From assembly GCA_018993265.1 (NCBI GenBank), contig JAGKSW010000123.1, positions 1 to 64,000 of the forward strand: a DNA stretch of 64,000 nucleotides, given 5' to 3'. The notes under the pieces are model-generated. The model was not told the origin of the DNA and searched no databases. It was given only the letters and a program-made list of their open reading frames with translations. Below, piece by piece: positions 17,637 to 26,838 of the stretch. The stretch comes from Nostoc sp. TH1S01. Lineage in GTDB: Bacteria; Cyanobacteriota; Cyanobacteriia; Cyanobacteriales; Nostocaceae. Positions within the stretch are counted from its first letter, which is position 1; each line of letters opens with the position of its first letter. A program made the position numbers and the translations under genes.

Positions 17637-19817
17637 ATGAAGGTACTACGTTGTCTTCCCCAGCCAGAAATTATCAACCTCAGCGTTAGCTTAGGACGAG
17701 GTGGTGAAGCCTGTATTTATGCAGTGCCATCTGATGGCAATTTAGTGGCTAAGGTTTATCACAAACCGACAGCCAATCATGCTAAAAAACTGCAAGCTAT
17801 GCTGGCTAACCCACCAGAAAACCCCACAGCTAATTTGGGGCATATTTCCATCGCTTGGCCACAAGAGCTAATCAAAACAGCAGATGGGAGCAAAACCGTG
17901 ATTGGCTTCATCATGCCCCGCATTCGCGGGATGCGGCCAATTATCGACTTTTACAACCCCAGAACCCGTCGTCAACACTGTCCGTTATTCAACTATCAAT
18001 ATTTAGTGCGGACAGCGCGGAACTTAGCGGCGGCTTTTGCGGCTCTGCACACCAGTGGTTATTGCGTGGGTGATGTCAACGAGTCCAACATCTTAGTTAG
18101 CGACACAGCACTGGTGAGTTTGGTAGATACTGACTCTTTCCAAGTGCCAGATTTAAACAACAATCTTGTCTACCGTTGTGCGGTGGGTAAACCAGAGTTT
18201 ACTCCACCAGAACTGCAAAACAAAGTATTCGCCCAACACGATCGCGCAGTTTCTCACGATTTGTTTGGCCTGGCAGTGCTAATCTTCCAATTATTAATGG
18301 AAGGTACACATCCTTTTTCTGGGATTTTTCAAGGCACTGCCGAACCACCAGCTTACGAAGTTCGCATCGCTGCTGGACACTTCACCTACAGCCAAAACCG
18401 CCAAGTTCCTTACCTGCCTACTCCGATTGCGCCTCCTTGGGAGATCCTACATCCGAGCTTGCAAGAATTGTTTGTCCAGTGCTTTGAAACTGGTCATAAC
18501 AATCCTCCGTTACGTCCAAGCGCCCAAACTTGGCTGTCTGCCCTGACTGAAGCCGAAGATGCCTTAATTACTTGTACCACCAATCCTCAGCATCGCTACA
18601 GCAACCACCTGCACAGCTGCCCTTGGTGTGAACGAGCTTTGCGCTTAGGCGGACGAGATCCTTTTCCTTCACAGCGAGCCATTGAAAATCGAGAACATCT
18701 TAGACCTGCCACCATCCCGACAAGACGCTACAATCAGCCTACTCGCATACCACAGCCAGTTATGTCATTTGCCAAGGGCAATTCCTGGCGACCAAGTAAT
18801 CAGCCGAACTATTTTCCTTATCAGCAACGTAAGTCATCAAAAATTTACCCAATACTTTTAGGGTGTATAGGTTTGGGGATGTTGGGTTATTTGGATGTGA
18901 TGGTGAAATTTACCCGTCCGTTTGTGTCGCAAAATGCCTACACCCAACAAACATTAATGGCAAATTCTACACCAAGCCGTCAGGTGCTTCATTTTGCCGA
19001 TTATTACAAACAAGGCCATGCTGCTTACCAAGTGCGGGACTACAAGCAAGCAGTTGAAAACTTTACTAAAGCCATTCAAGAAGAACCAAAATACGCTAAA
19101 TCGTTTATTAACAGAGGTAATGCTCGCTACAATCTCAAAGATTATGAAGGTGCGTTAGCAGATTATACGAAAGCGTTGCAAATCAATCCCCAAGAAGTCA
19201 AAGCCTTTGTAAATCGTGGTAACGCTCGCTATATGCTGGCTGAGTATAGCAACGATCCAGATCGAGAATATCATTTAGCGATCGCGGATTTTAACAATGC
19301 CATCCGCCTCAACATCAAAGAAGCTGAAGCATATATCCGTAGAGGGATTGTGCGAGCGCAGATAGCCAGATACAGTGGTGAATCTCTCAAAGAGTTTCAG
19401 CAAGCCGTAGCAGATTTCTCCGAGGCGATTAAACTCAACGCCACCAAAGCCGAAGCCTATTTTCAGCGAGGTTCGGTATATTATCAAATGGCTCAATATA
19501 GCACCGAATACGCGCAACAATACCAAAAAGCGATCGCCGACTTTGACCAAGCATTAAAACTTAACGAAAAACTGGCAAAAGTCTATCTCAAACGCGGTAT
19601 GGTGCGCTATGAAATCGCCCAATACGGTGGTAGAGAAGCAGAAAAAAATAGCCACGAAGCCGTCGAAGATTTACAATTGGCAGCCAAACTCGCCTTAGAA
19701 CAAGAAGATACAGAAAACTACCAGCAAGCACTTAGCAGTATGTGCGTCATCATTGAAAGCCAATGTAATGCTTTACTGCAAAGCTCTAGTGCTTGGGGAA
19801 CCCTAGGCACAAATTAA
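17637..19817 (+). CDS. TerY-P-type protein kinase with Zn-ribbon-like segment, one membrane helix and TPR repeats
   Basis: A 726-residue multidomain protein. The kinase domain (about 1-300) has the glycine loop LGRGGEACIYAV and a lysine in LVAKVY (K39). Its catalytic loop CVGDVNESNILV has D146 and N151 but no HRD, and DTDSF stands in place of DFG; these features are typical of the TerY-P kinase group. A C-x-H-x-CPWC cluster follows (about 315-335), resembling a zinc ribbon. One transmembrane helix (about 400-418) leads to at least five TPR units (from about 455) with repeated KAxxDFxxAIxLN patterns. The TPR part would lie on the other side of the membrane from the kinase. Confidence 0.87.
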   Translation: MKVLRCLPQPEIINLSVSLGRGGEACIYAVPSDGNLVAKVYHKPTANHAKKLQAMLANPPENPTANLGHISIAWPQELIKTADGSKTVIGFIMPRIRGMRPIIDFYNPRTRRQHCPLFNYQYLVRTARNLAAAFAALHTSGYCVGDVNESNILVSDTALVSLVDTDSFQVPDLNNNLVYRCAVGKPEFTPPELQNKVFAQHDRAVSHDLFGLAVLIFQLLMEGTHPFSGIFQGTAEPPAYEVRIAAGHFTYSQNRQVPYLPTPIAPPWEILHPSLQELFVQCFETGHNNPPLRPSAQTWLSALTEAEDALITCTTNPQHRYSNHLHSCPWCERALRLGGRDPFPSQRAIENREHLRPATIPTRRYNQPTRIPQPVMSFAKGNSWRPSNQPNYFPYQQRKSSKIYPILLGCIGLGMLGYLDVMVKFTRPFVSQNAYTQQTLMANSTPSRQVLHFADYYKQGHAAYQVRDYKQAVENFTKAIQEEPKYAKSFINRGNARYNLKDYEGALADYTKALQINPQEVKAFVNRGNARYMLAEYSNDPDREYHLAIADFNNAIRLNIKEAEAYIRRGIVRAQIARYSGESLKEFQQAVADFSEAIKLNATKAEAYFQRGSVYYQMAQYSTEYAQQYQKAIADFDQALKLNEKLAKVYLKRGMVRYEIAQYGGREAEKNSHEAVEDLQLAAKLALEQEDTENYQQALSSMCVIIESQCNALLQSSSAWGTLGTN

Positions 19818-20453
19818 GGTAAAGTCATTGGTCATTTTGCTTCTTCAATATTGAACAATTAGATACCCGACTTCTTGAAGAAGTCGGGTATCTGAATTTC
19901 TGTAAATATTGACACTAATTATTACTAGAAAATATTTTCTCCACTTCTCAGAAAAGCCAGTAATATCTGAGTTATAAAATACAACCCAGATAATTGACGC
20001 GGTAACATTTATATTTATTTAAGTGAATAAATTTTCTGTGTAAAAATTATTCATCAACCTTTTACACATCAAAGATTTTAATTTACTTTTCCTTCATACA
20101 AGTAGCAAAAATTATAGTTAGATTATGTACGGAGAAAAATAGAGCAAAGATAAATTTTCTCCAAGCAAGTGCATCCTCTTCATCTCTAGAAATTCAAATT
20201 GAAGAATCTAGAAGTCAGAATCCAGAATTCAGAATTAATGAGAAGGTCTATGAACCCTCTACTCATTAAAAGCCCTAAATCTACCATTTAGTCTGGTGTT
20301 TCAGCATTGATTCATCCACGGCTTCGCACAACACTCATCCTGAATTCTGAATGCCAATGGCGCTACTTTGGGAAACCCACTATCGCACTGGCTCCTCCTG
20401 ACTCCTGAATTTTATTTACACAATAATTCCCTACAAATCTCCGAGGTAATTGC
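19818..20453. other. Intergenic region before the polysaccharide island
   Basis: No gene is supported in these 636 bases. It contains the hairpin at 19861-19893, an AT-rich stretch, and cagaatccagaattcagaa-type dispersed repeats near 20220 and 20405. The promoter of the first island gene should lie here, but no motif was assigned. Confidence 0.5.
19861..19893 (+). terminator. Perfect CCCGACTTCTT hairpin after the kinase gene
   Basis: A 16-bp perfect inverted repeat (agatacccgacttctt and its complement around one central base), 44 bases after the stop of the kinase-TPR gene. It is the cleanest member of the palindrome family seen across this window. Confidence 0.6.
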
Positions 20454-21227
20454 ATGAAAGCGGTGATTTTGGCTGGTGGACTTGGTACACGCCTCAGTGA
20501 AGAAACCAGTATCAGACCAAAGCCAATGGTTGAAATTGGTGGTAAACCAATTCTTTGGCACATCATGAAAACTTATTCTGCCCACGGCATTAATGATTTT
20601 ATTATTTGTTGTGGTTACAAAGGTTACGTGATTAAGGAGTATTTTGCTAACTACTTCTTACACATGTCAGATGTAACTTTTGATATGCGTTTTAACCAAA
20701 TGAATGTACATTCTGGTTATGCAGAACCGTGGCGTGTCACATTAGTAAATACTGGCGACAGTACCATGACCGGTGGACGCTTAAAACGAGTTTGTGAACA
20801 TGTAGGAAATGACACTTTCTGCTTTACTTATGGTGATGGTGTGAGTGATATAAATATCACCGAACTAATTAAATTTCACAAACAACAAAAAACATTAGCA
20901 ACACTCACAGCAGTACAACCAGCCGGTCGTTTTGGCGCTATTTCTTTAGAACAAGAGCAAACAAAAATTACCAGCTTCCGTGAAAAACGCGACGGTGAAG
21001 GTGCTTGGGTAAATGGTGGCTATTTTGTCCTAGAGCCAGATGTTATTGATTTAATTGCGGATGACAGCACCGTTTGGGAGAAAGAACCATTAGAAAAGTT
21101 AGCTGAAATGGAACAGTTATCTGCTTTTAAACATAATGGTTTTTGGCAACCAATGGATACCTTACGCGATAAAAATTATCTCGAAGAACTATGGCAGAGT
21201 GGTAATGCTCCTTGGCAAGTATGGTAA
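20454..21227 (+). CDS. rfbF: Glucose-1-phosphate cytidylyltransferase
   Basis: A 257-residue nucleotidyltransferase that makes CDP-glucose from CTP and glucose 1-phosphate. The N-terminal signature MKAVILAGGLGTRLSEETS, the sugar-nucleotide-binding RPKPMVEIGGKPILWH and FTYGDGVSDI are all present, and the length is normal for RfbF. It opens the polysaccharide island. In Anabaena sp. PCC 7120 the HEP island also starts with such a gene, as I recall (alr2825). No CDP-glucose 4,6-dehydratase of classical type follows, so CDP-glucose may be processed by the epimerase/dehydratase at 23676 or by an enzyme encoded elsewhere. Confidence 0.9.
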   Translation: MKAVILAGGLGTRLSEETSIRPKPMVEIGGKPILWHIMKTYSAHGINDFIICCGYKGYVIKEYFANYFLHMSDVTFDMRFNQMNVHSGYAEPWRVTLVNTGDSTMTGGRLKRVCEHVGNDTFCFTYGDGVSDINITELIKFHKQQKTLATLTAVQPAGRFGAISLEQEQTKITSFREKRDGEGAWVNGGYFVLEPDVIDLIADDSTVWEKEPLEKLAEMEQLSAFKHNGFWQPMDTLRDKNYLEELWQSGNAPWQVW

Positions 21228-21315
21228 GAAGTATGAAGTATAAAGTATGAAATTTCACTCTCAAGCTTCTACTTTTAGCTTTTTGACAAATGACAAATGA
21301 CAAATGACAAATAAC

Positions 21316-22533
21316 ATGTACGATTTTGCTATTGTTGGCGGTGGGATAGTAGGCTTATCAACAGCGATGGCATTGGGTAAACGCTATCCACAAGCACGCA
21401 TTCTAGTATTAGAAAAAGAAAGCAACTGGGCATTTCACCAAACCGGCAATAATAGTGGGGTAATTCACTCTGGCATTTACTACAAACCAGGGAGTTTTAA
21501 AGCTAAATTTTGCCGTGATGGTAGTCGCTCAATGGTAGAATTTTGCCAAGAGTATGGAATTGACCATGAAATTTGCGGTAAAGTCATTGTTGCTACTGAC
21601 GAACAAGAACTACCACGCTTAGAAAATCTCTATAAACGTGGTTTAGAAAATAATTTAAAAGTCCAGAAAATCAGCCCAGAAGAGGTAAAAGAAATTGAAC
21701 CTCATGTGAGTTGTGTTGCCGGCATTCGGGTATTCTCGACTGGTATTGTTAATTACAAGCAAGTTTGTTTAAAATACGCGGAATTAATTCAAAAGCAAGG
21801 TGGAGATTTACGCCTCAATACTAAAGTATTGAAAATCTCTGCTAGTGGCAAAAATCAGGTACTAGAAACGAATAAAGGCAACTTTGAAACTAAATTTGTG
21901 ATCAATTGTGCCGGATTGCATAGCGATCGCATTGCTAAGTTAGGTGGAGTCGAACCCAAAGCGAAAATCGTACCTTTCCGGGGCGAATATTACGAACTCA
22001 CTCCAGAAAAACGGTATCTGGTGAAAACCCTGATTTACCCAGTTCCCAACCCTGATTTTCCCTTCTTGGGTGTTCACTTTACCAAAATGATTGATGGTAC
22101 AGTTCATGCTGGCCCCAACGCCGTTCTCAGCCTCAAGCGCGAAGGATACAAAAAAACCGACTTCGACTTGCGGGATTTTGCAGAAGTCATGACTTACCCC
22201 GGTTTCTGGAAACTTGCAGCTAAACATGCTGATGAAGGTATCCAAGAAATCATTCGTTCCTTTAGCAAAGCAGCATTTGTCAGAAGTTTGCAAAAACTGA
22301 TTCCCGAAGTTCAAGCCGAAGATTTAGTTCCCACCCACGCGGGAGTTCGCGCCCAAGCTTTAATGGATGACGGCAAACTAGTAGACGACTTTTTGATCAT
22401 TCCTGGTCAAAACTCCATTCATGTCTGCAATGCACCTTCCCCCGCAGCCACATCTTCTTTAGAAATTGGCAAAGCGATCGTTGCACAAATTACCCAACAT
22501 TCAAATATGCCAGCAGTCGCCACTGCTTGTTAG
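21316..22533 (+). CDS. lhgO: L-2-hydroxyglutarate oxidase-like FAD oxidoreductase (LhgO family)
   Basis: A 405-residue DAO-fold flavoprotein beginning MYDFAIVGGGIVGLSTAMAL, an FAD dinucleotide-binding motif. The segment TGNNSGVIHSGIYYKPGS is a hallmark of LhgO/L-2-hydroxyglutarate dehydrogenases, which oxidise L-2-hydroxyglutarate to 2-oxoglutarate. Its fixed place inside a sugar cluster suggests it may act on a sugar-acid-like substrate here, or remove a by-product. I start at the second in-frame ATG (21316) because the first (21304) lies in an ATGACAA heptamer run and would precede the motif by four repeat-encoded residues. Confidence 0.82.
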   Translation: MYDFAIVGGGIVGLSTAMALGKRYPQARILVLEKESNWAFHQTGNNSGVIHSGIYYKPGSFKAKFCRDGSRSMVEFCQEYGIDHEICGKVIVATDEQELPRLENLYKRGLENNLKVQKISPEEVKEIEPHVSCVAGIRVFSTGIVNYKQVCLKYAELIQKQGGDLRLNTKVLKISASGKNQVLETNKGNFETKFVINCAGLHSDRIAKLGGVEPKAKIVPFRGEYYELTPEKRYLVKTLIYPVPNPDFPFLGVHFTKMIDGTVHAGPNAVLSLKREGYKKTDFDLRDFAEVMTYPGFWKLAAKHADEGIQEIIRSFSKAAFVRSLQKLIPEVQAEDLVPTHAGVRAQALMDDGKLVDDFLIIPGQNSIHVCNAPSPAATSSLEIGKAIVAQITQHSNMPAVATAC

Positions 22534-22653
22534 ATGATTTAATTTAACATGACTCCAGAGTTGCAAAGGCTATAAACAGCACTAGCACTCTGGGATAGCT
22601 GATGGCATATCGGTCAATTTTTGGAAATTAACCCAGCAGTAATCTCTAAATTT

Positions 22654-23589
22654 ATGTCAGTTGCATTCAATCAGCAGCCCATTGTTCTTGTGTGTGCGGC
22701 TGATAACAACTATGCTATGCCCCTTGCTGTCACAGTTCGTTCAGCATTAGCTAATCTTCATCCCGATCATCGGATAGCCTTATTTATCCTAGATGGCGGT
22801 ATTAGCGACACCAACAAACACAAGATTACTCAATCTCTGGACTCAAAACAGATTGATATTTCCTGGATTAGGCTAGATGATGCTCTATTTGCCAATTTAC
22901 CGTTGTACGGTCATGTGACAATTTCGACGTATTATCGAATGCTCATTCCTGAAGTTCTACCAAAACATTTTGATAAAGCAATTTATCTAGATAGCGATAT
23001 GGTAGTGACGGGAGATTTAGCAGAGTTATGGCATATAGATATTGGTGATAACTATGTCTTAGCAGTCCAGGATGATAACCAATTGTATATGTCTATTGCT
23101 TACGATTGGAAAACCTATCAAGCTTTAGGAATTTCTCCTGATTCTAAATACTTTAATGCTGGACTTTTAGTAATAAATATTGAAAAGTGGCGCACCGAAA
23201 ATATAGGCAAAAAAGTTCTCGAAGCTATCAAAAGAGAAAATCTGGCTAACGATCAAGATGGTTTGAACGTAGTTCTTGTAGGTAAATGGGGGGATCTACA
23301 TCCCCAGTGGAATCAGATGCCCAGAATATATGATTATTCATCGTGGCAAGAAAGCCCCTTTACCGAAGATGTCTATAACGCGCTGCTTCATCACCCTTAC
23401 ATCATTCATTACACTACTACTCCTAAGCCTTGGTACGCAGGATTGCAACACGAATGCAAGCATCCCAAAAAAGATTTATTTTTCCAATATCTTGACATGA
23501 CAGATTGGTCAGGATGGCGTGATACCCTGCTACGTCGGGTAGGTCGAAAAGTTTTGAAATTAGCATTAGTAAATGATTCCAAATTATAA
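22654..23589 (+). CDS. Glycosyltransferase family 8 protein
   Basis: A retaining glycosyltransferase of about 311 residues with GT-A fold. Landmarks are the opening VLVCAADNNYAMPLAVTVRS, the metal-binding D-x-D in IYLDSDMVVTGDLAELW, NAGLLVINIEKWR, NDQDGLNVVL, and the C-terminal IHYTTTPKPW. The family includes galactosyl- and glucosyltransferases of lipopolysaccharide. The ATG at 22654 gives the expected family N-terminus; a TTG at 22621 would add eleven unrelated residues. It sits between the oxidoreductase and epimerase genes of the island. Confidence 0.85.
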   Translation: MSVAFNQQPIVLVCAADNNYAMPLAVTVRSALANLHPDHRIALFILDGGISDTNKHKITQSLDSKQIDISWIRLDDALFANLPLYGHVTISTYYRMLIPEVLPKHFDKAIYLDSDMVVTGDLAELWHIDIGDNYVLAVQDDNQLYMSIAYDWKTYQALGISPDSKYFNAGLLVINIEKWRTENIGKKVLEAIKRENLANDQDGLNVVLVGKWGDLHPQWNQMPRIYDYSSWQESPFTEDVYNALLHHPYIIHYTTTPKPWYAGLQHECKHPKKDLFFQYLDMTDWSGWRDTLLRRVGRKVLKLALVNDSKL

Positions 23590-23675
23590 AACTAATGCAG
23601 TTAAATTTTTTGTTAGTTATTTGCAGTTAGTGCATTGACCAAAATAAATTTTTCAACACAAAAAACTTACCAACA

Positions 23676-24704
23676 ATGAAAATATTAGTAACCGGAACAG
23701 AAGGCTATTTAGGTTCTTTATTACCTCCTTTGTTAATTGAACGTGGCCATGAAGTAATTGGTGTTGATACAGGCTTTTATAAAGTTGGTTGGCTGTACAA
23801 CGGTACAGAAATGACTGCTAAAACCCTCAACAAAGATATCCGCCACATCACCCCAGAAGATTTAGAAGGTGTAGAAGCAGTAGTTCACATGGCGGAACTA
23901 TCCAACGACCCTACCGGACAATTAGCACCTAATATCACCTACGAAATCAATCATTTAGGTTCTGTGCGCCTCGCTAACTTAGCTAAAACAATGGGTGTGC
24001 GACGCTTCGTCTATATGTCTTCATGTAGTGTTTATGGTGTAGCTACAGAAGGCGATGTGACAGAAGAATCTCCAGTCAATCCTCAAACTGCTTACGCGGA
24101 ATGTAAAACCCTCGTTGAACGAGATGTCAAACCTCTGGCAGATGATGATTTTTCACCTACATTCATGCGGAACGCCACAGCTTTTGGTGCTTCCCCCAGA
24201 ATGCGGTTTGACATCGTATTAAATAACCTCGCAGGTTTAGCTTGGACAAGTAAAGAAATTAAAATGACCAGCGATGGTACACCTTGGCGGCCATTAGTCC
24301 ACGCATTAGATATTTGTAAAGCCATTATCTGCGCCTTAGAAGCACCACGCGACCTTGTACATAATCAAATCTTTAACGTTGGTGATACCAGTAATAACTA
24401 TCGAGTCAAAGAAATTGCCGAAATTATTGCTGATGCTTTCCCCGGCTGTAAATTAAGCTTTGGTCAAAATGGCGCAGATAACCGCAGCTACCGCGTATCC
24501 TTCGAGAAAATTAACAGCATTTTACCTGGTTTCAAATGTGATTGGAATGCTCAACTAGGCGCACAACAATTGTTTAACTTATTTAGTCAAATTGATATGA
24601 CTGAAGATACTTTCTTATTTAGAGGCTTTACCCGCTTGAAGCAGCTAGAGTATCTAATTCGTACTGAACAAATCGACAAAGATTTCTTCTGGACTAAAAA
24701 ATAA
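23676..24704 (+). CDS. NAD-dependent nucleotide-sugar epimerase/dehydratase
   Basis: A 342-residue extended short-chain dehydrogenase. It has the NAD motif TGTEGYLGSLL, the serine region MSSCSVYG, the catalytic YAECK (YxxxK), and a sugar-binding C-terminal half. It would change the C4 or C5 position, or dehydrate, a nucleotide-bound sugar. Given the RfbF gene nearby the substrate could be a CDP-sugar, but that is inferred only from context. A hairpin (24725-24755) follows. Confidence 0.85.
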   Translation: MKILVTGTEGYLGSLLPPLLIERGHEVIGVDTGFYKVGWLYNGTEMTAKTLNKDIRHITPEDLEGVEAVVHMAELSNDPTGQLAPNITYEINHLGSVRLANLAKTMGVRRFVYMSSCSVYGVATEGDVTEESPVNPQTAYAECKTLVERDVKPLADDDFSPTFMRNATAFGASPRMRFDIVLNNLAGLAWTSKEIKMTSDGTPWRPLVHALDICKAIICALEAPRDLVHNQIFNVGDTSNNYRVKEIAEIIADAFPGCKLSFGQNGADNRSYRVSFEKINSILPGFKCDWNAQLGAQQLFNLFSQIDMTEDTFLFRGFTRLKQLEYLIRTEQIDKDFFWTKK

Positions 24705-24724
24705 CTCGAATATTCAATAAGTTA

Positions 24725-24755
24725 GACACCTGACTTATTGAATAAGTCAGGTGTC
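24725..24755 (+). terminator. Hairpin after epimerase gene (CCTGACTTATT type)
   Basis: The arms gacacctgacttatt and its exact complement flank a single central base. The stop codon lies 20 bases upstream. This is a variant of the CCCGACTT palindrome in which both arms changed together. Confidence 0.55.
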
Positions 24756-24811
24756 GGAAAATTCAGTGCTAAAAACAATAAACATCATCCCCTACTATAT
24801 AGTAGCAACAA

Positions 24812-25762
24812 ATGAATAAGTTACTCACCATTGCTATTCCTACTTTTAATCGTGCTGCTCTTTTAGAACAACAACTTTCTTGGCTAGAAAAATCTATTAA
24901 AGGATTTGAATCAGAATGTGAAATTATCATTTCTGATAATTGTTCAATAGATCATACTCAAGAAATCATTAAAAAATGGCAACCCATCTTTAGCAAAACT
25001 ACATTTAAATCTTATATAAATCACGAGAATATAGGTTTAATGCCTAACATCGCTGCCTGTATTCAAGCTGCCAGTGGTAAATATGTTTGGACAGTTGGTG
25101 ATGATGATCCCATCCAGGATAATGCTCTGGCTTTTTTGTTAAAAACAATCAAACAAAATCCTGAGACAGCACTCATCTTTCTTAACTGCTATGGACGGGA
25201 TAAATTAACCAATGAAATCACTGTACAGCGTTGGTTTAACAGTGATAGTGATGCACCGTTAACTAATGGCAAAGCTGCATTGCAACGTTACCTCCAAGAA
25301 AGCTTTGGTGGCGTGATTTTTATGACAGCAACAGTGTATAAAACAGCATTGGTAAAACGCGCTTTGCAACAGTGGAAATCTTCTTGTAGTAACTTAGCAT
25401 CTCAAGCATATTGGACAGGATTTTGTGCAATTCATGGTAGCGTGATTGTCACTAAAGATAACTATTTGGAATGTACTATGCACGCTAGTTATTTAGAGCA
25501 AGATCCCAAATGGTCATTCATGATGAGATATGTTTATATTCCAGAAGTTTATGCCAAACTTTTAGAAATTGGCTATTCTAAAACATTTTGTCTGCACATG
25601 ATTGTACAAAATATGATCACCAAAAGCGACTGGATAATTTTCTTAGGAGCTTTAAGAAGGTGGCCAGTATTAGCAATGAATATTATTATTTCATATCTAG
25701 TTTTAGTAATTGCTTCTACACGTAAATCACTTTTTCCATCAAAAGCATTAAAACCAAGTTGA
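24812..25762 (+). CDS. Glycosyltransferase family 2 protein, first of a tandem pair
   Basis: A 316-residue GT-A transferase. It starts MNKLLTIAIPTFNRAALLEQQLSWL and has the nucleotide-binding ISDNCSIDHT and the acidic metal site VGDDDPIQDNA. The C-terminus ends in a hydrophobic stretch (about 280-305) that could touch the membrane. The next gene encodes a clear paralogue with the same motifs in the same order, so a tandem duplication took place. A cytosolic role adding sugars to a lipid-linked unit is inferred. Confidence 0.85.
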   Translation: MNKLLTIAIPTFNRAALLEQQLSWLEKSIKGFESECEIIISDNCSIDHTQEIIKKWQPIFSKTTFKSYINHENIGLMPNIAACIQAASGKYVWTVGDDDPIQDNALAFLLKTIKQNPETALIFLNCYGRDKLTNEITVQRWFNSDSDAPLTNGKAALQRYLQESFGGVIFMTATVYKTALVKRALQQWKSSCSNLASQAYWTGFCAIHGSVIVTKDNYLECTMHASYLEQDPKWSFMMRYVYIPEVYAKLLEIGYSKTFCLHMIVQNMITKSDWIIFLGALRRWPVLAMNIIISYLVLVIASTRKSLFPSKALKPS

Positions 25763-25787
25763 TAAACACACAAATTATTACACATTT

Positions 25788-26831
25788 ATGAATAAAATAC
25801 TGACAATTGCCATACCCACCTATAATCGTGCTGAATTACTGGATAAACAGTTATCATGGCTAGCTCAAGCAATTCAAGGTTTTGAATCTGAGTGTGAAAT
25901 TTTAGTTTCAGATAATTGTTCTACAGATCATACTCAGGCGGTGATTCAGAAATGGCAAACAAAACTGAGCCATATTACGTTTAGGTCGAATAGAAATCCT
26001 GAAAACTTAGGCGTAATGAAGAATATTATGTATTGCCTAAGTTCTGCAACTACCAAGTATGTTTGGACAATTGGAGATGATGATCCAATTCAAGATAGAG
26101 CTATTCCTTATGTTATCAACAATCTCAAAAAACATGAAGATTTAGGATTATTATTTCTCAATTTTTCTGGACGTAATAAAATTACTAATGAAGCAGTTCA
26201 TCCACCAACAATTGTGGGGAATCGCTGGTTTGACGCTGATGCAGAAGATGGTCGCGGAGATAGTAAGGCGATATTTGAACATTGCTTTGCTAAAAGTGTT
26301 GGCGCAGTTATTTTTCTTACCGCTAGTGTTTACCGCAGCGATTTAATCAAACGCGCCTTGCAAAATTGGCCAGATGCGGCGAGTAACTGGATATCGTTAG
26401 CATATTTAGCGGGTTATTGTGCTGCACACGGCAAAATAATTGTCACTAAAGAGACTTATTTAGAATGTATTGTGGGTGTGAGTTATTGGCAGAAAGAGCC
26501 AAAATCTGCCCTGTTAATGCAGTATAAACACATTCCTGAAGTAATTTTGAAATTAGAAGAATCTGGATATTCTAAGCAATTTTGTAGACGAATGCTGTTA
26601 CAAAATGGCAAAGAAGTTAATTTAAAAGTTTTCTTAGGTGCTTTAAGGAGATGGCCTGTATCTGCCATTAAAGTAGCGATTCCGTTTGTCGCTTTAGTTA
26701 GCCTTTCTGTTTTTGATGTGATGACATTAAAAGACTTAAAACTTGCTGAAGCTAATGAACCAACATCGCAAGAATTGCAAGCTGCTAGTAACAAGCGATC
26801 GCAACCCAAATCCATGATGAGAACAAAGTAA
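25788..26831 (+). CDS. Glycosyltransferase family 2 protein, second of a tandem pair
   Basis: A 347-residue paralogue of the protein encoded just upstream: MNKILTIAIPTYNRAELL, VSDNCSTDHTQ, IGDDDPIQDRA, then a shared C-terminal half (ALRRWPV in both). It carries extra residues around HPPTIVGNRWFD and a longer charged tail (SQELQAASNKRSQPK). Divergence in the acceptor half suggests each copy uses a different acceptor or donor. It is followed after seven bases by the first PhyH-type gene, so the two are probably co-translated. Confidence 0.85.
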   Translation: MNKILTIAIPTYNRAELLDKQLSWLAQAIQGFESECEILVSDNCSTDHTQAVIQKWQTKLSHITFRSNRNPENLGVMKNIMYCLSSATTKYVWTIGDDDPIQDRAIPYVINNLKKHEDLGLLFLNFSGRNKITNEAVHPPTIVGNRWFDADAEDGRGDSKAIFEHCFAKSVGAVIFLTASVYRSDLIKRALQNWPDAASNWISLAYLAGYCAAHGKIIVTKETYLECIVGVSYWQKEPKSALLMQYKHIPEVILKLEESGYSKQFCRRMLLQNGKEVNLKVFLGALRRWPVSAIKVAIPFVALVSLSVFDVMTLKDLKLAEANEPTSQELQAASNKRSQPKSMMRTK

Positions 26832-26838
26832 TCATACT

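Noticed and set aside
22621-22653. TTG start for the GT8 gene
   Set aside because: It adds eleven residues not typical of the family; the ATG at 22654 gives a normal N-terminus.
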